Notes: a model not told the origin generated them from the sequence alone. Counted from the stretch's first letter, positions 1 to 12,282 are shown. The stretch is DNA of 64,000 nucleotides from Xenorhabdus eapokensis (GCF_001908105.1 NZ_MKGQ01000006.1:70419-134418), one strand, 5' to 3'. Program-made: numbers and translations.

Positions 1-1
1 C

Positions 2-778
2 CGTGGACGCGCAAAAATCCACAATTGGTTCCGTAAACAAGATCGTGACAAAAACGTCATTGCCGGCCGCCAGATGCTGGACAATGAGTTGGCACATTTG
101 GGGCTCACGGTCAAGGAAGCAGAGAAGGAGCTGATTGCCCGTTATAACGTCCACTCGTTGGAAGAAGTATTAGCGGGCATTGGTGTCGGTGATATCCGCA
201 TCCACCAGTTAGTAAATTTTCTGCAAAGCAAATTCAATAAAATTACGGCAGAAGAAGAAGATCGCGAAGCGCTTCGCAACCTGGAGAACAAAACCTATAC
301 ACCACGTAATACCAGCAAAGATAATGGCCGTATTGTCGTGGAAGGGGTGGGTAATTTAATGCACCACATTGCCCGTTGCTGCCAGCCTATCCCTGGTGAT
401 GAGATTATTGGATTTATCACACGCGGGCGCGGGATCTCCATCCACCGTGCTGATTGTGATCAGTTAGCGGAACTCGAAGCCAGTTCACCGGAACGGATAG
501 TCGATGCAGTGTGGGGGGAGAGTTATTCCAGCGGCTATTCACTTGTGGTGCGTGTTGTTGCCAATGACCGCAGTGGATTATTGCGTGATATCACGACCAT
601 CCTCGCTAATGAGAAAATTAATGTGTTGGGCGTCAGCAGCCGTAGTGATGTTAAGCAACAACTTGCCACCATTGATATGAACATTGAGATTTATAACTTG
701 CAAGTGCTTGGGCGGGTATTGGCGAAGCTCAACCAGTTGTCTGATGTGATTGAAGCCAGACGTTTGCACGGTAATTGA
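2..778 (+). CDS. relA: GTP pyrophosphokinase RelA, C-terminal part (5' end outside window)
   Basis: The open frame runs in from the left edge and ends with TGA at 776-778; about 258 residues are visible. The first residues (FRKQDRDKN, then AGRQMLDNEL) match the region of RelA after the TGS domain. Next comes the cysteine-rich zinc-finger-like segment (HIARCCQPIPGDE with a later HRADC), then the C-terminal ACT/RRM domain (SLVVRVVANDRSGLLRDITT). RelA is the ribosome-associated (p)ppGpp synthetase that answers amino-acid starvation; the catalytic half is not in the window. mazG follows after only 16 bp, so the pair is probably cotranscribed. SpoT is the alternative homologue, but the neighbours mazG-pyrG-eno are those of relA. 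Confidence 0.95.
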   Translation, partial: RGRAKIHNWFRKQDRDKNVIAGRQMLDNELAHLGLTVKEAEKELIARYNVHSLEEVLAGIGVGDIRIHQLVNFLQSKFNKITAEEEDREALRNLENKTYTPRNTSKDNGRIVVEGVGNLMHHIARCCQPIPGDEIIGFITRGRGISIHRADCDQLAELEASSPERIVDAVWGESYSSGYSLVVRVVANDRSGLLRDITTILANEKINVLGVSSRSDVKQQLATIDMNIEIYNLQVLGRVLAKLNQLSDVIEARRLHGN

Positions 779-794
779 TAAAGCCTGGATTAAG

Positions 795-1586
795 ATGAAA
801 CCGAACTCTATTGAACGACTAAAGGGGATTATGGCGCAGTTGCGCCATCCCCAGGATGGCTGTCCTTGGGACAAGGCACAAACCTCCGCTACGATTGCCC
901 CTTATACATTGGAAGAAACCTATGAAGTGCTTGATGCGATTGAGCGCAATGATATTAGTGCGCTAAAAGAAGAGCTGGGGGATCTGCTGTTTCATATCGT
1001 GTTTTATGCTCAGATGGCTCAGGAGCAGCAACAATTTGATTTTGGCGATATCTGTGAGGCAGTGTGTGACAAACTGGAGCGTCGCCATCCTCATATCTTC
1101 AATCAACAAGCGGGTATCAGCAGCGAAGAGGCAATCGGCAGTTGGGAACAACGTAAGGCCGCAGAAAGGGCGGAGAAAGATCAGCATTCGGTACTGGATG
1201 ATATTCCCGCCAGTTTACCCGCTCTGATGAAGGCTTATAAAATTCAGAAACGCTGTGCTTCGGTCGGTTTTGATTGGGATACCATTGGCCCGGTGCTGGA
1301 CAAAGTCTATGAAGAAATTGATGAAGTCATGGACGAAGCGAAACAGGTGGTGGTTGACGAAGACAGATTGGAAGAAGAGCTGGGGGATTTACTGTTTTCA
1401 GTGGTTAATTTATCCCGTCATTTGGGACATAAGCCAGAGATAGCACTACAAAAAGCCTGCCAGAAATTCGAAAATCGTTTCCGTAATGTCGAAAAACTGA
1501 TCCTCGACAAAGGCTTATCACTGGAAACGGCTACGTTAGATGAAATGGAAGCGATGTGGCAGCGAGTGAAAAGTCAGAAGGTATAG
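795..1586 (+). CDS. mazG: nucleoside triphosphate pyrophosphohydrolase MazG
   Basis: 263 residues, the same length as E. coli MazG. It hydrolyses NTPs and dNTPs to the monophosphate plus pyrophosphate and is linked to lowering (p)ppGpp and to nucleotide-pool cleaning. Two tandem MazG domains are visible: the N-terminal one with LEETYEVLDAI and EELGDLLFHIVFYAQMA, the C-terminal one with KVYEEIDEV and EEELGDLLFSVVNL; the EExxE/ExxD metal-binding pattern is present in both. An upstream ATG at 750 lies inside relA and would add 15 unrelated residues, so the ATG at 795 is chosen although its ribosome site is weak. In E. coli the toxin-antitoxin pair mazEF lies between relA and mazG; here there is no room for it. 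Confidence 0.95.
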   Translation: MKPNSIERLKGIMAQLRHPQDGCPWDKAQTSATIAPYTLEETYEVLDAIERNDISALKEELGDLLFHIVFYAQMAQEQQQFDFGDICEAVCDKLERRHPHIFNQQAGISSEEAIGSWEQRKAAERAEKDQHSVLDDIPASLPALMKAYKIQKRCASVGFDWDTIGPVLDKVYEEIDEVMDEAKQVVVDEDRLEEELGDLLFSVVNLSRHLGHKPEIALQKACQKFENRFRNVEKLILDKGLSLETATLDEMEAMWQRVKSQKV

Positions 1587-1759
1587 CAATCACAAACCTG
1601 ATGGCATGGCCATAGCGAAAAGGATGTCGCTTAAACGGCTAAATCATCTGAACTGGGTGAAAAAATTTCACATCATTAACTTAATGAATTTAAATGGAAA
1701 ATAGGGTATTTGTTTCGTGATGTTACTGTTTATGTGGCACCTCATCCCATTTAGATGGT

Positions 1760-1788
1760 TTGTAGCGAAATTAAGGTTAGGGTATACT
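1760..1788 (+). promoter_or_regulatory. candidate pyrG promoter
   Basis: TTGTAG (1760-1765), a 17-bp spacer and TATACT (1783-1788) lie about 57 bp before the pyrG ATG in the 258-bp gap after mazG. The -10 element is good and the -35 is poor. This is a pattern match only. Confidence 0.35.
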
Positions 1789-1829
1789 GCTTTCCCGTCC
1801 TGTTATATTCATCATCCTTTTAAACCTAA

Positions 1830-3482
<1,653 letters not shown>

Positions 3483-3567
3483 GATATGGGGCAATGGATT
3501 GATATTAAGCAAATTACTGTTGAAGTCATAGTTTTAAGATAGCAGCTTTTAAGAGAATGGCTTTTAG

Positions 3568-4914
<1,347 letters not shown>

Positions 4915-4957
4915 TTGTCGGTTTTTCCTGCTAAAAAATAAATATTTTTTATGTTTT

Positions 4958-4990
4958 GGCGAAAGAGGATATTCTCTTTCGCCTTTTTAT
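4958..4990 (+). terminator. rho-independent terminator after eno
   Basis: A 10-bp perfect stem (GGCGAAAGAG at 4958-4967 with CTCTTTCGCC at 4974-4983), a 6-nt loop and a following TTTTTAT tract, 44 bp after the eno stop codon. Confidence 0.9.
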
Positions 4991-5265
4991 TGAAAGAAAA
5001 TTTTATTTTTCATACTGGTTACTTATCTTATTACAGGACGAAAGTGTGATATGACAACAGAAATTTAGTTCTTTTTTTGAACAATAATGCGGTAACCAGA
5101 CAAATCCCGCGTAGCAGATCCCAAAATTATACAACCCGTATTTTCTTCTTTGCTAATACTCCTTATTATTTCACATGTAATGTAATTCCTTAACATTTGT
5201 GGCAATGATTCATCAATTATTCTTTTTACATTACAAAGTTATGTTTCATTGTTTATGGAGTCTTC
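4991..5265. other. AT-rich intergenic region before the SLC13 symporter
   Basis: Between the eno terminator and the symporter ATG I see no ORF, RNA gene or repeat. It presumably holds the symporter promoter; a TGGAG ribosome site lies just before the ATG at 5266. No clear operator was found. Confidence 0.5.
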
Positions 5266-6651
5266 ATGGACGCTTCTGAATCTTTAACACCAGCGATTGG
5301 GCCTACACCCTCAAATAAAAGAGGTTTAATTATTCTCGCGCTGGACATCATTTTGCTTGTGACATTACTTAAGTTTTTACCCTATGGTGAAAAAGCAAAT
5401 GCAGGCTTGGCATTAATGGTATTTGTTGGCGTGTTATGGTTAACAGAAGCCATTCATGTCACCATTACAGCTCTGTGTATTCCTATTCTGGCGGTTGGTC
5501 TGGGATTGATGAATACCGGTGATGCACTGAAATCTTTTGCAAATCCAATAATCTTTTTGTTCTTCGGTGGCTTTGCACTGGCAACGGCGCTGCATATCCA
5601 AGGCCTGGACAGATTGATAGCTAACCGCTTGCTGATGATTGCTCGTGGTCGTTTATCTGTGGCGGTATTGCTGATATTTGGTATTACTGCTCTGCTTTCT
5701 ATGTGGATAAGTAACACCGCAACTGCTGCCATGATGTTACCACTCATTCTTGGCATTCTGGCTAATCTGGATGTACGTACTGAGCGCAATACTTTTGTTT
5801 TTGTGCTGCTTGGTGTTGCATACAGCGCCAGTATTGGTGGCCTGGGGACGTTGGTCGGTAGTCCACCCAATGCTATCGCGGCTGCACAATTGGGTATGGA
5901 TTTCTTTACATGGATGAAATACGGCGTGCCAATGGTCATTATTCTCCTGCCTGTTATGGTGGGAGTGATGTATATCATGCTGCGGCCAAATTTGAATCAC
6001 AAATTTGATCTGGAATTGGAGCATCTGGAATGGAATGGCAAACGTGTTATTGCTATGGGGATTTTCCTGTTAACCGTAGTGTGCTGGATTTTCAGTTCAT
6101 TCATTAGTGATGCGTTGGGTGGTGTCAAAGATTTGGATACGATTATTGCCGTGAGCGCAGCCATCCTGATTGGTATCACTGGTGTATCAACATGGTCACA
6201 GATTCAGAATAACACCGAATGGGGTGTGTTGATGCTGTTCGGTGGTGGCCTGACATTGAGTGCCGTCTTAAAAAATTCTGGTGCCAGTGAAGTTATGGCA
6301 AATGGCATGGCGGCGACTTTCGGCACCAGCTCTTGGTTTGTCATCATCGTTGCGATTGCTGCATTTATTATCTTCCTGACAGAATTTACAAGTAATACTG
6401 CAAGCGCAGCACTCCTTGTACCTATTTTTGCCACAGTTGCAGAAGCGCTGGGAATGCCGGTCGTGGTTTTGACCCTGATAATTGGTATTGGCGCATCCTG
6501 TGCATTTATGTTACCTGTAGCAACACCACCTAACGCGATTGTTTATGGCTCTGGTTATATCAAACAAATTGAAATGGTTAGGGTAGGCATAGTGCTGAAT
6601 GTGGTATGTATTGCTATTATTTCTGTGGTTGCCTGGTTCTTCTGGTTGTAA
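5266..6651 (+). CDS. SLC13/DASS-family sodium-coupled anion symporter
   Basis: 461 residues of alternating hydrophobic segments with an inner-membrane transporter profile of about 11-12 spans. Two repeats carry the SNT motif of the divalent-anion:Na+ symporters (SNTATAAMMLP near residue 150 and EFTSNTASAALLVP near 375), each followed by a proline-containing re-entrant stretch (VGSPPNAIA, then VATPPNAIV). These loops bind sodium and the carboxylate substrate in the characterised VcINDY protein. Likely substrates are C4-dicarboxylates, citrate or sulfate; the sequence alone does not decide. It is monocistronic, followed by a hairpin shared with the convergent aldehyde dehydrogenase gene. Confidence 0.85.
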   Translation: MDASESLTPAIGPTPSNKRGLIILALDIILLVTLLKFLPYGEKANAGLALMVFVGVLWLTEAIHVTITALCIPILAVGLGLMNTGDALKSFANPIIFLFFGGFALATALHIQGLDRLIANRLLMIARGRLSVAVLLIFGITALLSMWISNTATAAMMLPLILGILANLDVRTERNTFVFVLLGVAYSASIGGLGTLVGSPPNAIAAAQLGMDFFTWMKYGVPMVIILLPVMVGVMYIMLRPNLNHKFDLELEHLEWNGKRVIAMGIFLLTVVCWIFSSFISDALGGVKDLDTIIAVSAAILIGITGVSTWSQIQNNTEWGVLMLFGGGLTLSAVLKNSGASEVMANGMAATFGTSSWFVIIVAIAAFIIFLTEFTSNTASAALLVPIFATVAEALGMPVVVLTLIIGIGASCAFMLPVATPPNAIVYGSGYIKQIEMVRVGIVLNVVCIAIISVVAWFFWL

Positions 6652-6674
6652 TTCCCTCTGTTAAATAAGCTATG

Positions 6675-6702
6675 ATCGAAAACGCCACCTTTGCAGGTGG
6701 CG
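6675..6702 (-). terminator. terminator of the aldehyde dehydrogenase gene
   Basis: Perfect 8-bp stem CGCCACCT/AGGTGGCG (6683-6690 with 6695-6702) and a 4-nt loop. Read on the minus strand it is followed by TTTTCGAT; on the plus strand the U tract is poor. It lies between two convergent genes and may work both ways. Confidence 0.75.
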
Positions 6703-6708
6703 ATTATG

Positions 6709-8193
6709 TTAATCCTCTTTGGTGCTGATATAGATATTTTTTACTTCTGTGTAAGCATCTAGCATCATTTTGTGGGTTTCGCGTCCAAGCCCTGATTTTT
6801 TATAGCCGCCGAAAGGCGCATGGGCGGGCAATTCGTGATAGGTATTAATCCACATACGGCCTGTTTTTATTGCTTTGGCGATGCGCAGGGCACGGTTAAT
6901 ATCCTGCGTCCATACAGCACCTGCCAGGCCATATTCGGAATCATTAGCCATTTCGATGACTTCTTCTTCGTTGCTGAATGGAATAACGCATAGCACAGGC
7001 CCGAAAATTTCTTCCTGTGCCACCCGCATCTTATTGGTGACATTGGTCAGGATTGTCGGCTGGATAAAGAATCCATCATCATATCCTGTTCCGGTTATGC
7101 GTTTTCCACCAGTCAAAATGGTTGCACCTTCCTGTTTTGCCAGATCGATGTAACCTAAAATAGTGTTCATCTGTTCTTCACTGACCTGGCAGCCCATTTC
7201 TGTTTCTGCCAACATAGGATCGCCCACTTTGATGGATTCAAACACGGTTTTCAGTGAATTCAGAAATTCATCATGAATATCTTTATGCAGGAACAGGCGG
7301 GCACCGGATTCACAGGCTTGCCCTTGGTTCAGCAAAATTGCATTGGCTGCATATTTGATTGCCTTTTTCATATTGGCATCGGGGAAAACGATGTTGGCCG
7401 ATTTACCCCCTAATTCCAACGTTGCTGGAATGAGCCTTTTCGCCGCTGCTGCGGCAACGTTGTAACCGACTTCTGTCGAGCCGGTAAAGGCGACCTTGTT
7501 AATACCATTATGGTCGAGGATTGCCTGGCCTACCACTGAGCCACGTCCTGTAACAATATTGACAACGCCCGCAGGCAGAACCTGATTCATAATACGCCCC
7601 AGCTCAAGCAGAGTGATTGGGGTCAGACTTGCAGGATTGATAACAATAGTATTACCGGCAGCAAGGGCAGGTGCGAGTTTCCAGGCAGCCATCAATAACG
7701 GGAAATTCCAGGGAATAATTTGTCCGATTACACCCATTGGTTCTCTGATGACTAAGCTTAGTGTGTCATTATCGATGACATCAGTAGTATCAGAATGAGC
7801 GCGAATAACGCCGGCAAAATAGCGGAAATGATCAACAGAAAAAGGGATATCGAAATGCCGACACAGAGCCTGAGTTTTACCACCATCTAATGTTTCAAGG
7901 ACAATAAAGCGTTCAGCTTCGGCTTCCAGTAAGTCGGCGATTTTCAGTAATAAAGATTGCCTTTCAGCCGCGGATGTTTTGCGCCAGGCTGGCAGCGCTT
8001 TTTGGGCCGCTTTGACGGCAAGTTCAACATCTTCTGTATTCCCAGCAGCATATTCTGTCAGCAATTCACCTGTTGCAGGGTTGTAGCTTTGCATTGTATT
8101 TTTTGCAACGCTATCAACCCATTCGCCATTAATCAGCATCTGATAAGATTTACAAGGTAAAAATTCTTTTTCGATATCATGTAACTTTTTCAT
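6709..8193 (-). CDS. NAD(P)-dependent aldehyde dehydrogenase, AldB-like
   Basis: 494 residues. Oxidises an aldehyde to its acid; similarity to E. coli AldB is visible throughout (DHFRYFAG, GQIIPWNFPLLMA, KVAFTGSTEVG, GGYKKSGLGRETHKMM). Catalytic residues are present: Asn163 of the oxyanion hole (PWNFP), general base Glu260 (TLELGGKS) and nucleophile Cys294 (NQGQACESGARL). Odd point: the KPA motif, whose lysine contacts the NAD adenosine ribose in this superfamily, reads INPASLTP, so Lys is replaced by Asn186. Good GGAGAA ribosome site. The substrate is not known; it stands alone between two dicarboxylate transporter genes. Confidence 0.9.
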   Translation of the reverse strand: MKKLHDIEKEFLPCKSYQMLINGEWVDSVAKNTMQSYNPATGELLTEYAAGNTEDVELAVKAAQKALPAWRKTSAAERQSLLLKIADLLEAEAERFIVLETLDGGKTQALCRHFDIPFSVDHFRYFAGVIRAHSDTTDVIDNDTLSLVIREPMGVIGQIIPWNFPLLMAAWKLAPALAAGNTIVINPASLTPITLLELGRIMNQVLPAGVVNIVTGRGSVVGQAILDHNGINKVAFTGSTEVGYNVAAAAAKRLIPATLELGGKSANIVFPDANMKKAIKYAANAILLNQGQACESGARLFLHKDIHDEFLNSLKTVFESIKVGDPMLAETEMGCQVSEEQMNTILGYIDLAKQEGATILTGGKRITGTGYDDGFFIQPTILTNVTNKMRVAQEEIFGPVLCVIPFSNEEEVIEMANDSEYGLAGAVWTQDINRALRIAKAIKTGRMWINTYHELPAHAPFGGYKKSGLGRETHKMMLDAYTEVKNIYISTKED

Positions 8194-8571
8194 TATATTC
8201 TCCGAATACTTTGGTTTTTGGTATGTTAGGGAAAATACGCCTAATTTATTATTAGACTAATTCTTAATTTTTATCAAAATTGAACTTAAATATAAAAGAT
8301 CTCTATCAATAAATATAAATATTAATGGTTAATATAACAACGTGGAAAATTGCTTTATTGCATATGATTTCTTTTTCCGGTGGGATATCTGTCTTAAAAT
8401 TAATAACGGTGTGTTATATATTATAATTTTCCATGAGATATTTTTTGTAATTTTTATTTATATTGAATCTTTCAACTGAATTTTTTATTTTTTGGTGTTT
8501 TGGGTGAAGGCATACCCCCCATTTATAGCTGGGGGATATAAATTTTTATTATTTACTGTAGGTGATATAAC
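8194..8571. other. AT-rich gap between dctA-like and aldehyde dehydrogenase genes
   Basis: 378 bp without a gene. It contains one GC-rich inverted repeat (CCCCC at 8516-8520, GGGGG at 8531-8535, 10-nt loop) just after the stop codon of the minus-strand symporter gene. The hairpin has no proper U tract on the minus strand, so its role as that gene's terminator is uncertain. The rest holds the promoter for the aldehyde dehydrogenase gene, not resolved. Confidence 0.5.
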
Positions 8572-9873
8572 TTATTTATTTAGCATTTTTTCTACTGAAT
8601 TTTGCATATCACCATTTAATATTTGATTCATTTTTTCTTTATCTAAAGCATTTTCCCAGCGGGCTACAACAATGCTGGCACAAGCATTGCCAACTAAATT
8701 TGTTAATGCACGGCATTCAGACATAAATCTGTCAATGCCCAAAATAAGCGCCATGCCTGCTACGGGGACGCTGGGAACAACAGATAAGGTCGCAGCGAGC
8801 GTAATAAAACCTGCCCCTGTCACACCTGCCGCGCCTTTTGAACTTATCATTGCAACTAATAATAAAGAAATTTGCTCATATAGACTTAATTCAATGTTGG
8901 TTGCCTGGGCAATAAACAACGCTGCCATCGTCATGTAAATATTAGTACCATCAAGATTAAATGAGTAACCTGTTGGAATAACTAAACCAACAACCGATTT
9001 CTCACAACCCAGATTTTCCATTTTCTTCATTAGTCCAGGTAATGCTGCCTCTGAGGATGAGGTTCCTAAAACCAACAATAATTCGTCTTTAATGTATTTT
9101 ATTAATTGAATAATAGAGAATCCATTATATTTAGCAACTGCTCCCAATATAATAAGAACAAAAAGCAATGATGTAATATAAAAAGTGACAATTAACATCA
9201 TCAAATTGCCGATCGATGAAATACCATATTTGCCTATGGTAAAAGACATTGCTCCAAATGCACCAATTGGTGCTAATTTCATTAAAATTCCTACCATTTT
9301 AAAGATAGGTTCTGAGAGGTGTTGTAAAAATTCTAAAACAGGTTCCCCTTTTTTCCCTATAGCGGCTAAAGCGATACCAAAAATAACTGAAATAAACAGA
9401 ACCTGAAGAATATTGCCATTCACAAGTGGGCTGACAACGGTTTCAGGGATGATATTCATCAGAAAGTCAACAATGGATGATTCATGGGCTTTCTCCACAT
9501 AACCAATAACCTTGCTGCTGTCTAACGAATCAGGAGAGATATTTAAGCCATCGCCGGGGCGGACAATATTGGCGATAATTAACCCAATAACTAATGCAAG
9601 TGTTGAAAATGTTAAAAAATATAACATTGATTTTGCTGCAACATTTCCAACCTTTTTTATATTATTCATTCCAGCTATCCCTGTGACTACCGTCAAAAAG
9701 ATAACCGGTGCAATAATCATTTTCACAATTTTAATGAATGCATCACCTAATGGTTTTAATGATGTTCCAATATCAGGATAAAAATGACCAAGGGCGATAC
9801 CCAGCAAAATGGCGAATATAACTTGAACATAGAGTATTTGGTATAAAGGTTTCTTCTTTAGAGTCGTAGACAT
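8572..9873 (-). CDS. dctA: C4-dicarboxylate/cation symporter, DctA-like
   Basis: 433 residues, close to the 428 of E. coli DctA, which it resembles along its length ([34 protein letters not shown]). It belongs to the DAACS family (elevator transporters with eight spans and two hairpins). Visible: serine-rich hairpin 1 [11 protein letters not shown], the [18 protein letters not shown] span, hairpin 2 [14 protein letters not shown] and the substrate-binding [16 protein letters not shown] span. Expected cargo is succinate, fumarate, malate or aspartate. An AGGAA ribosome site precedes the ATG. GltP-type glutamate transport is the alternative, but the N- and C-terminal thirds look like DctA. Confidence 0.85.
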   Translation of the reverse strand: MSTTLKKKPLYQILYVQVIFAILLGIALGHFYPDIGTSLKPLGDAFIKIVKMIIAPVIFLTVVTGIAGMNNIKKVGNVAAKSMLYFLTFSTLALVIGLIIANIVRPGDGLNISPDSLDSSKVIGYVEKAHESSIVDFLMNIIPETVVSPLVNGNILQVLFISVIFGIALAAIGKKGEPVLEFLQHLSEPIFKMVGILMKLAPIGAFGAMSFTIGKYGISSIGNLMMLIVTFYITSLLFVLIILGAVAKYNGFSIIQLIKYIKDELLLVLGTSSSEAALPGLMKKMENLGCEKSVVGLVIPTGYSFNLDGTNIYMTMAALFIAQATNIELSLYEQISLLLVAMISSKGAAGVTGAGFITLAATLSVVPSVPVAGMALILGIDRFMSECRALTNLVGNACASIVVARWENALDKEKMNQILNGDMQNSVEKMLNK

Positions 9874-10210
9874 AGGATTCCTGTTTCTTATCCATAGTGT
9901 TAATATTGATATTAATGCTTTGTTTTTTATTAATTAATTTAACGTTTCCTTTTGTTTAGAAAATAGTAACGTCTTCCATAATAATGAGATGGATTCTCAT
10001 TATTATGGAAGGTATTATTGGAATGATAAGATTAATGTTAAAATTACTCTGATTTTTTGTTGTGAACAAGTAGCGAGAGCGTAAATCCAATCATTTATTG
10101 TTAAAAAATAAAAAACATTATATAAGAAACCAGTATAAAACTGTATTTTTTTATAATTTTATAGTTATCTCCCCACGCAAAAGACGAGTGGGTTTGATTC
10201 AGAAGAGGAG
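9874..10210. other. gap upstream of dctA with a long palindrome
   Basis: 337 bp of AT-rich DNA holding the dctA promoter region and the end of the upstream minus-strand gene. Its one clear structure is the perfect inverted repeat at 9973-10011, listed separately. Confidence 0.5.
9973..10011. repeat. 17-bp perfect inverted repeat, 5-nt loop
   Basis: Arms 9973-9989 and 9995-10011 are exact reverse complements (outer ends CTTCC/GGAAG, inner ends ATGAGA/TCTCAT), loop TGGAT. It lies 100 bp upstream of the dctA start codon and 200 bp downstream of the binding-protein gene. There is no U tract on either strand, so it is not a standard terminator. The AT-rich core resembles a Fur- or other dimer-type operator; it could also be a processed hairpin in the dctA leader. 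Confidence 0.8.
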
Positions 10211-11347
10211 TTATTTTGCGGTTACCCAGAAAACACCACTACCATCTAATGCGGTAAAGGTTTGGTGAACATAAATATTGTCTGCGTGAGGATCAATATC
10301 TTTGAAAAGATCGGGATGTAACCATTTTGCAATGGCTTCTACAGCAATAATATTGAATGGAGTATCATAGTATTGATGATAAATCGCCATAACATGTTTT
10401 TCACGATACGATTTTAAAATCTTTAGCTTGGCGCGCGCGAGCAGCTTTTGAAAACGTTTCTGCGATGTTGCCAGCTCTCCGGTATAACCTAAAGGAACAG
10501 ATTGACTGTTTGAATGAATTGTATCCCAATCTGCTACTGTCATCAGATAATAATCGGGATTGGTCGCCAATAATTGTTCTTCATTAATTTTGCCTCCCAT
10601 ACCAGAAAACCATTTGCTTCCCATATTCTCACCACCTGCGGCAGTAACAAACTCTCCGAAACTATTGGTGGCAAAGGTATTACAACAATCGTCATCACCT
10701 AACATACCGGCATGGCGCTCAATAAAGACGCTGGGAATGTGCTTAATAGATAATGCCGCGATACGTTTATTAATGATGGACAGACGATTTTCATAAAACT
10801 GAATGAATTTATTGGCATTTTCTTCTTGTTGGAAAACCTGCCCTAACAATCTCATGCTGGGAACTGTATTGGATAGAGGATGTTGACGGAAATCGATGAA
10901 AATGACAGGAACTCCTATTTTTTCCAACACGTTAATCGTATTACTGCTATCCAATTTGGATTTCAAACCAATATCGAAAATAACCAGATCAGGCTTATAC
11001 ATCATGGCTTTTTCGACATTGAAATCACTGGTATAGGGATTAGGGAAAACCGGAATTTTCCTTAGTTGAGGGAATTTCTTTTCATAGGCTGTCGCGAGGT
11101 CAGGAGATTTTTTCTCCAATGCATTATCCCACGCAACAATACCTTTCAATGGTTCAGAGGGATGCAAAATATTCAGGGCAATAACCATTCGGCTATCTGC
11201 TAACATAGCGCGTTTAACAGGTACGTTGATTGTTACTTCACGCCCCATAATATCTTTAACGGTCATTTTTTCTGCTTGAGCATATATGGGGAGTAATATG
11301 AATAACGCGGACAGAAAACATTTTATGGGATAATGTATATTAAACAT
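10211..11347 (-). CDS. periplasmic iron-siderophore/B12-type ABC substrate-binding protein
   Basis: 378 residues. A signal peptide is visible (basic start, hydrophobic stretch, cleavage expected after AQA at about residue 25). The mature part reads as a class III binding protein (BtuF/FhuD/FepB fold): MTVKDIMGREVTINVPVKR is the typical first strand and turn, then KPDLVIFD, a long linking helix, and EEQLLATNPDYYLM in the second lobe. Such proteins deliver iron chelates, haem or cobalamin to an inner-membrane permease. No permease or ATPase gene adjoins it, so it is an orphan here. Strong GAGGAAAA ribosome site. Ligand not assignable. Confidence 0.8.
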   Translation of the reverse strand: MFNIHYPIKCFLSALFILLPIYAQAEKMTVKDIMGREVTINVPVKRAMLADSRMVIALNILHPSEPLKGIVAWDNALEKKSPDLATAYEKKFPQLRKIPVFPNPYTSDFNVEKAMMYKPDLVIFDIGLKSKLDSSNTINVLEKIGVPVIFIDFRQHPLSNTVPSMRLLGQVFQQEENANKFIQFYENRLSIINKRIAALSIKHIPSVFIERHAGMLGDDDCCNTFATNSFGEFVTAAGGENMGSKWFSGMGGKINEEQLLATNPDYYLMTVADWDTIHSNSQSVPLGYTGELATSQKRFQKLLARAKLKILKSYREKHVMAIYHQYYDTPFNIIAVEAIAKWLHPDLFKDIDPHADNIYVHQTFTALDGSGVFWVTAK

Positions 11348-11898
11348 TACTTTTCCTCATTATTTGAAGTTATATAAGAGATATCAATGTATAGATATGG
11401 CTAAATTACTTATCATTAATTTTCGTTTCATTTATATTTTTAATCTTATGGATTTCAAATATATTTATTCACAAAGTGAGCGCAGTGGGGTTTCTGTTAT
11501 TTTTCCGATGCAAAGTAGATGATAATGGTTGTTATTCAGGCTAATCAACCCTTTTTACATTTTTACTGAGATAAAAATAGTTACTTATAAATTTTTACTT
11601 TAATGACAATCCATTAAGGTAAAACTACCTTCGATCTTTTCAGTTGCTGGTATAACCGTCTGGTGAAGTTATTTTCGTGTTACATTATTTTAACAATTTG
11701 GTGGGGATTTTGACAACAAGGGGAAAATGCATTCGATAATACGTTGATTATTAGAAACCACATACACATTAATAACCTGAAGAAATCAATAATCAAGTTA
11801 TAAACATTTCTGATTTAATAATAAATATTTTCCTTAAAATGATTTATATGTTGCCATTCTTGCTATTATTACTTTATTGGTAATAGGCGGGGTTGATC
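11348..11898. other. AT-rich intergenic region with a weak Fur-like site
   Basis: 551 bp without a credible gene. On the minus strand about 60-80 bp before the binding-protein gene (near 11406-11425) the run TTAATGATAAGTAA partly matches the Fur box. The right-hand part contains the promoter of the small lipoprotein gene. Nothing else is recognisable. Confidence 0.4.
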
Positions 11899-12246
11899 AT
11901 GAAAAAATTGTTCATTATTTGTTTGTTGGGATTTGCATTAGCTGGATGTGATAATCAACTCAAAATTGATGGAATAAATGAAATCGCTGTGAAAACATCC
12001 ATTGAGAAGATCAGAGATACTTTACCAGAAGATAAAAGATTACAATTTGATGACTCATTAAATATTGTTATGAGCAATAGTATCGACTTTGATGATCTGT
12101 TTAAGGATAACAAGAATGGAAATATCAAACATGCAGATATACAAAAGTTGGAACAGAAATTTTTTCAATCTCTTCATGGGAAAACAGCCGATCAAATCAT
12201 TGAAGAAGCAGAGAAAATTAAAGCGGCAAACATAAACAAAAAATGA
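11899..12246 (+). CDS. small lipoprotein, function unknown (possibly DUF6694 family)
   Basis: 115 residues. It starts with a lipoprotein signal: MKKLFIICLLGFALAGC, with a lipobox LAGC whose cysteine would be acylated. The residue after Cys is Asp, the inner-membrane retention signal in E. coli, so the protein may stay at the inner membrane. The mature part is charged and helical (IRDTLPEDKRLQFDDSLNIV, ADQIIEEAEKIKAANINKK). It looks like the small lipoproteins annotated as DUF6694, from memory only. An in-frame TTG two codons earlier exists, but the ATG at 11899 is better placed for the GGCGGGG ribosome site. Monocistronic. Confidence 0.75.
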   Translation: MKKLFIICLLGFALAGCDNQLKIDGINEIAVKTSIEKIRDTLPEDKRLQFDDSLNIVMSNSIDFDDLFKDNKNGNIKHADIQKLEQKFFQSLHGKTADQIIEEAEKIKAANINKK

Positions 12247-12282
12247 GTATATATTTCATTTCCATAATAAAGGTACTTTTGA

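Noticed and set aside
8500..8540. Strong terminator for dctA at CCCCC/GGGGG
   Set aside because: Only a 5-bp stem with a 10-nt loop and no U tract in the needed direction; reported only within the gap description.
9973..10011. Classical Fur box or terminator at the long palindrome
   Set aside because: The half-sites are separated by 5 nt unlike the 19-bp Fur consensus, and no U tract follows on either strand; left as an unexplained palindrome.
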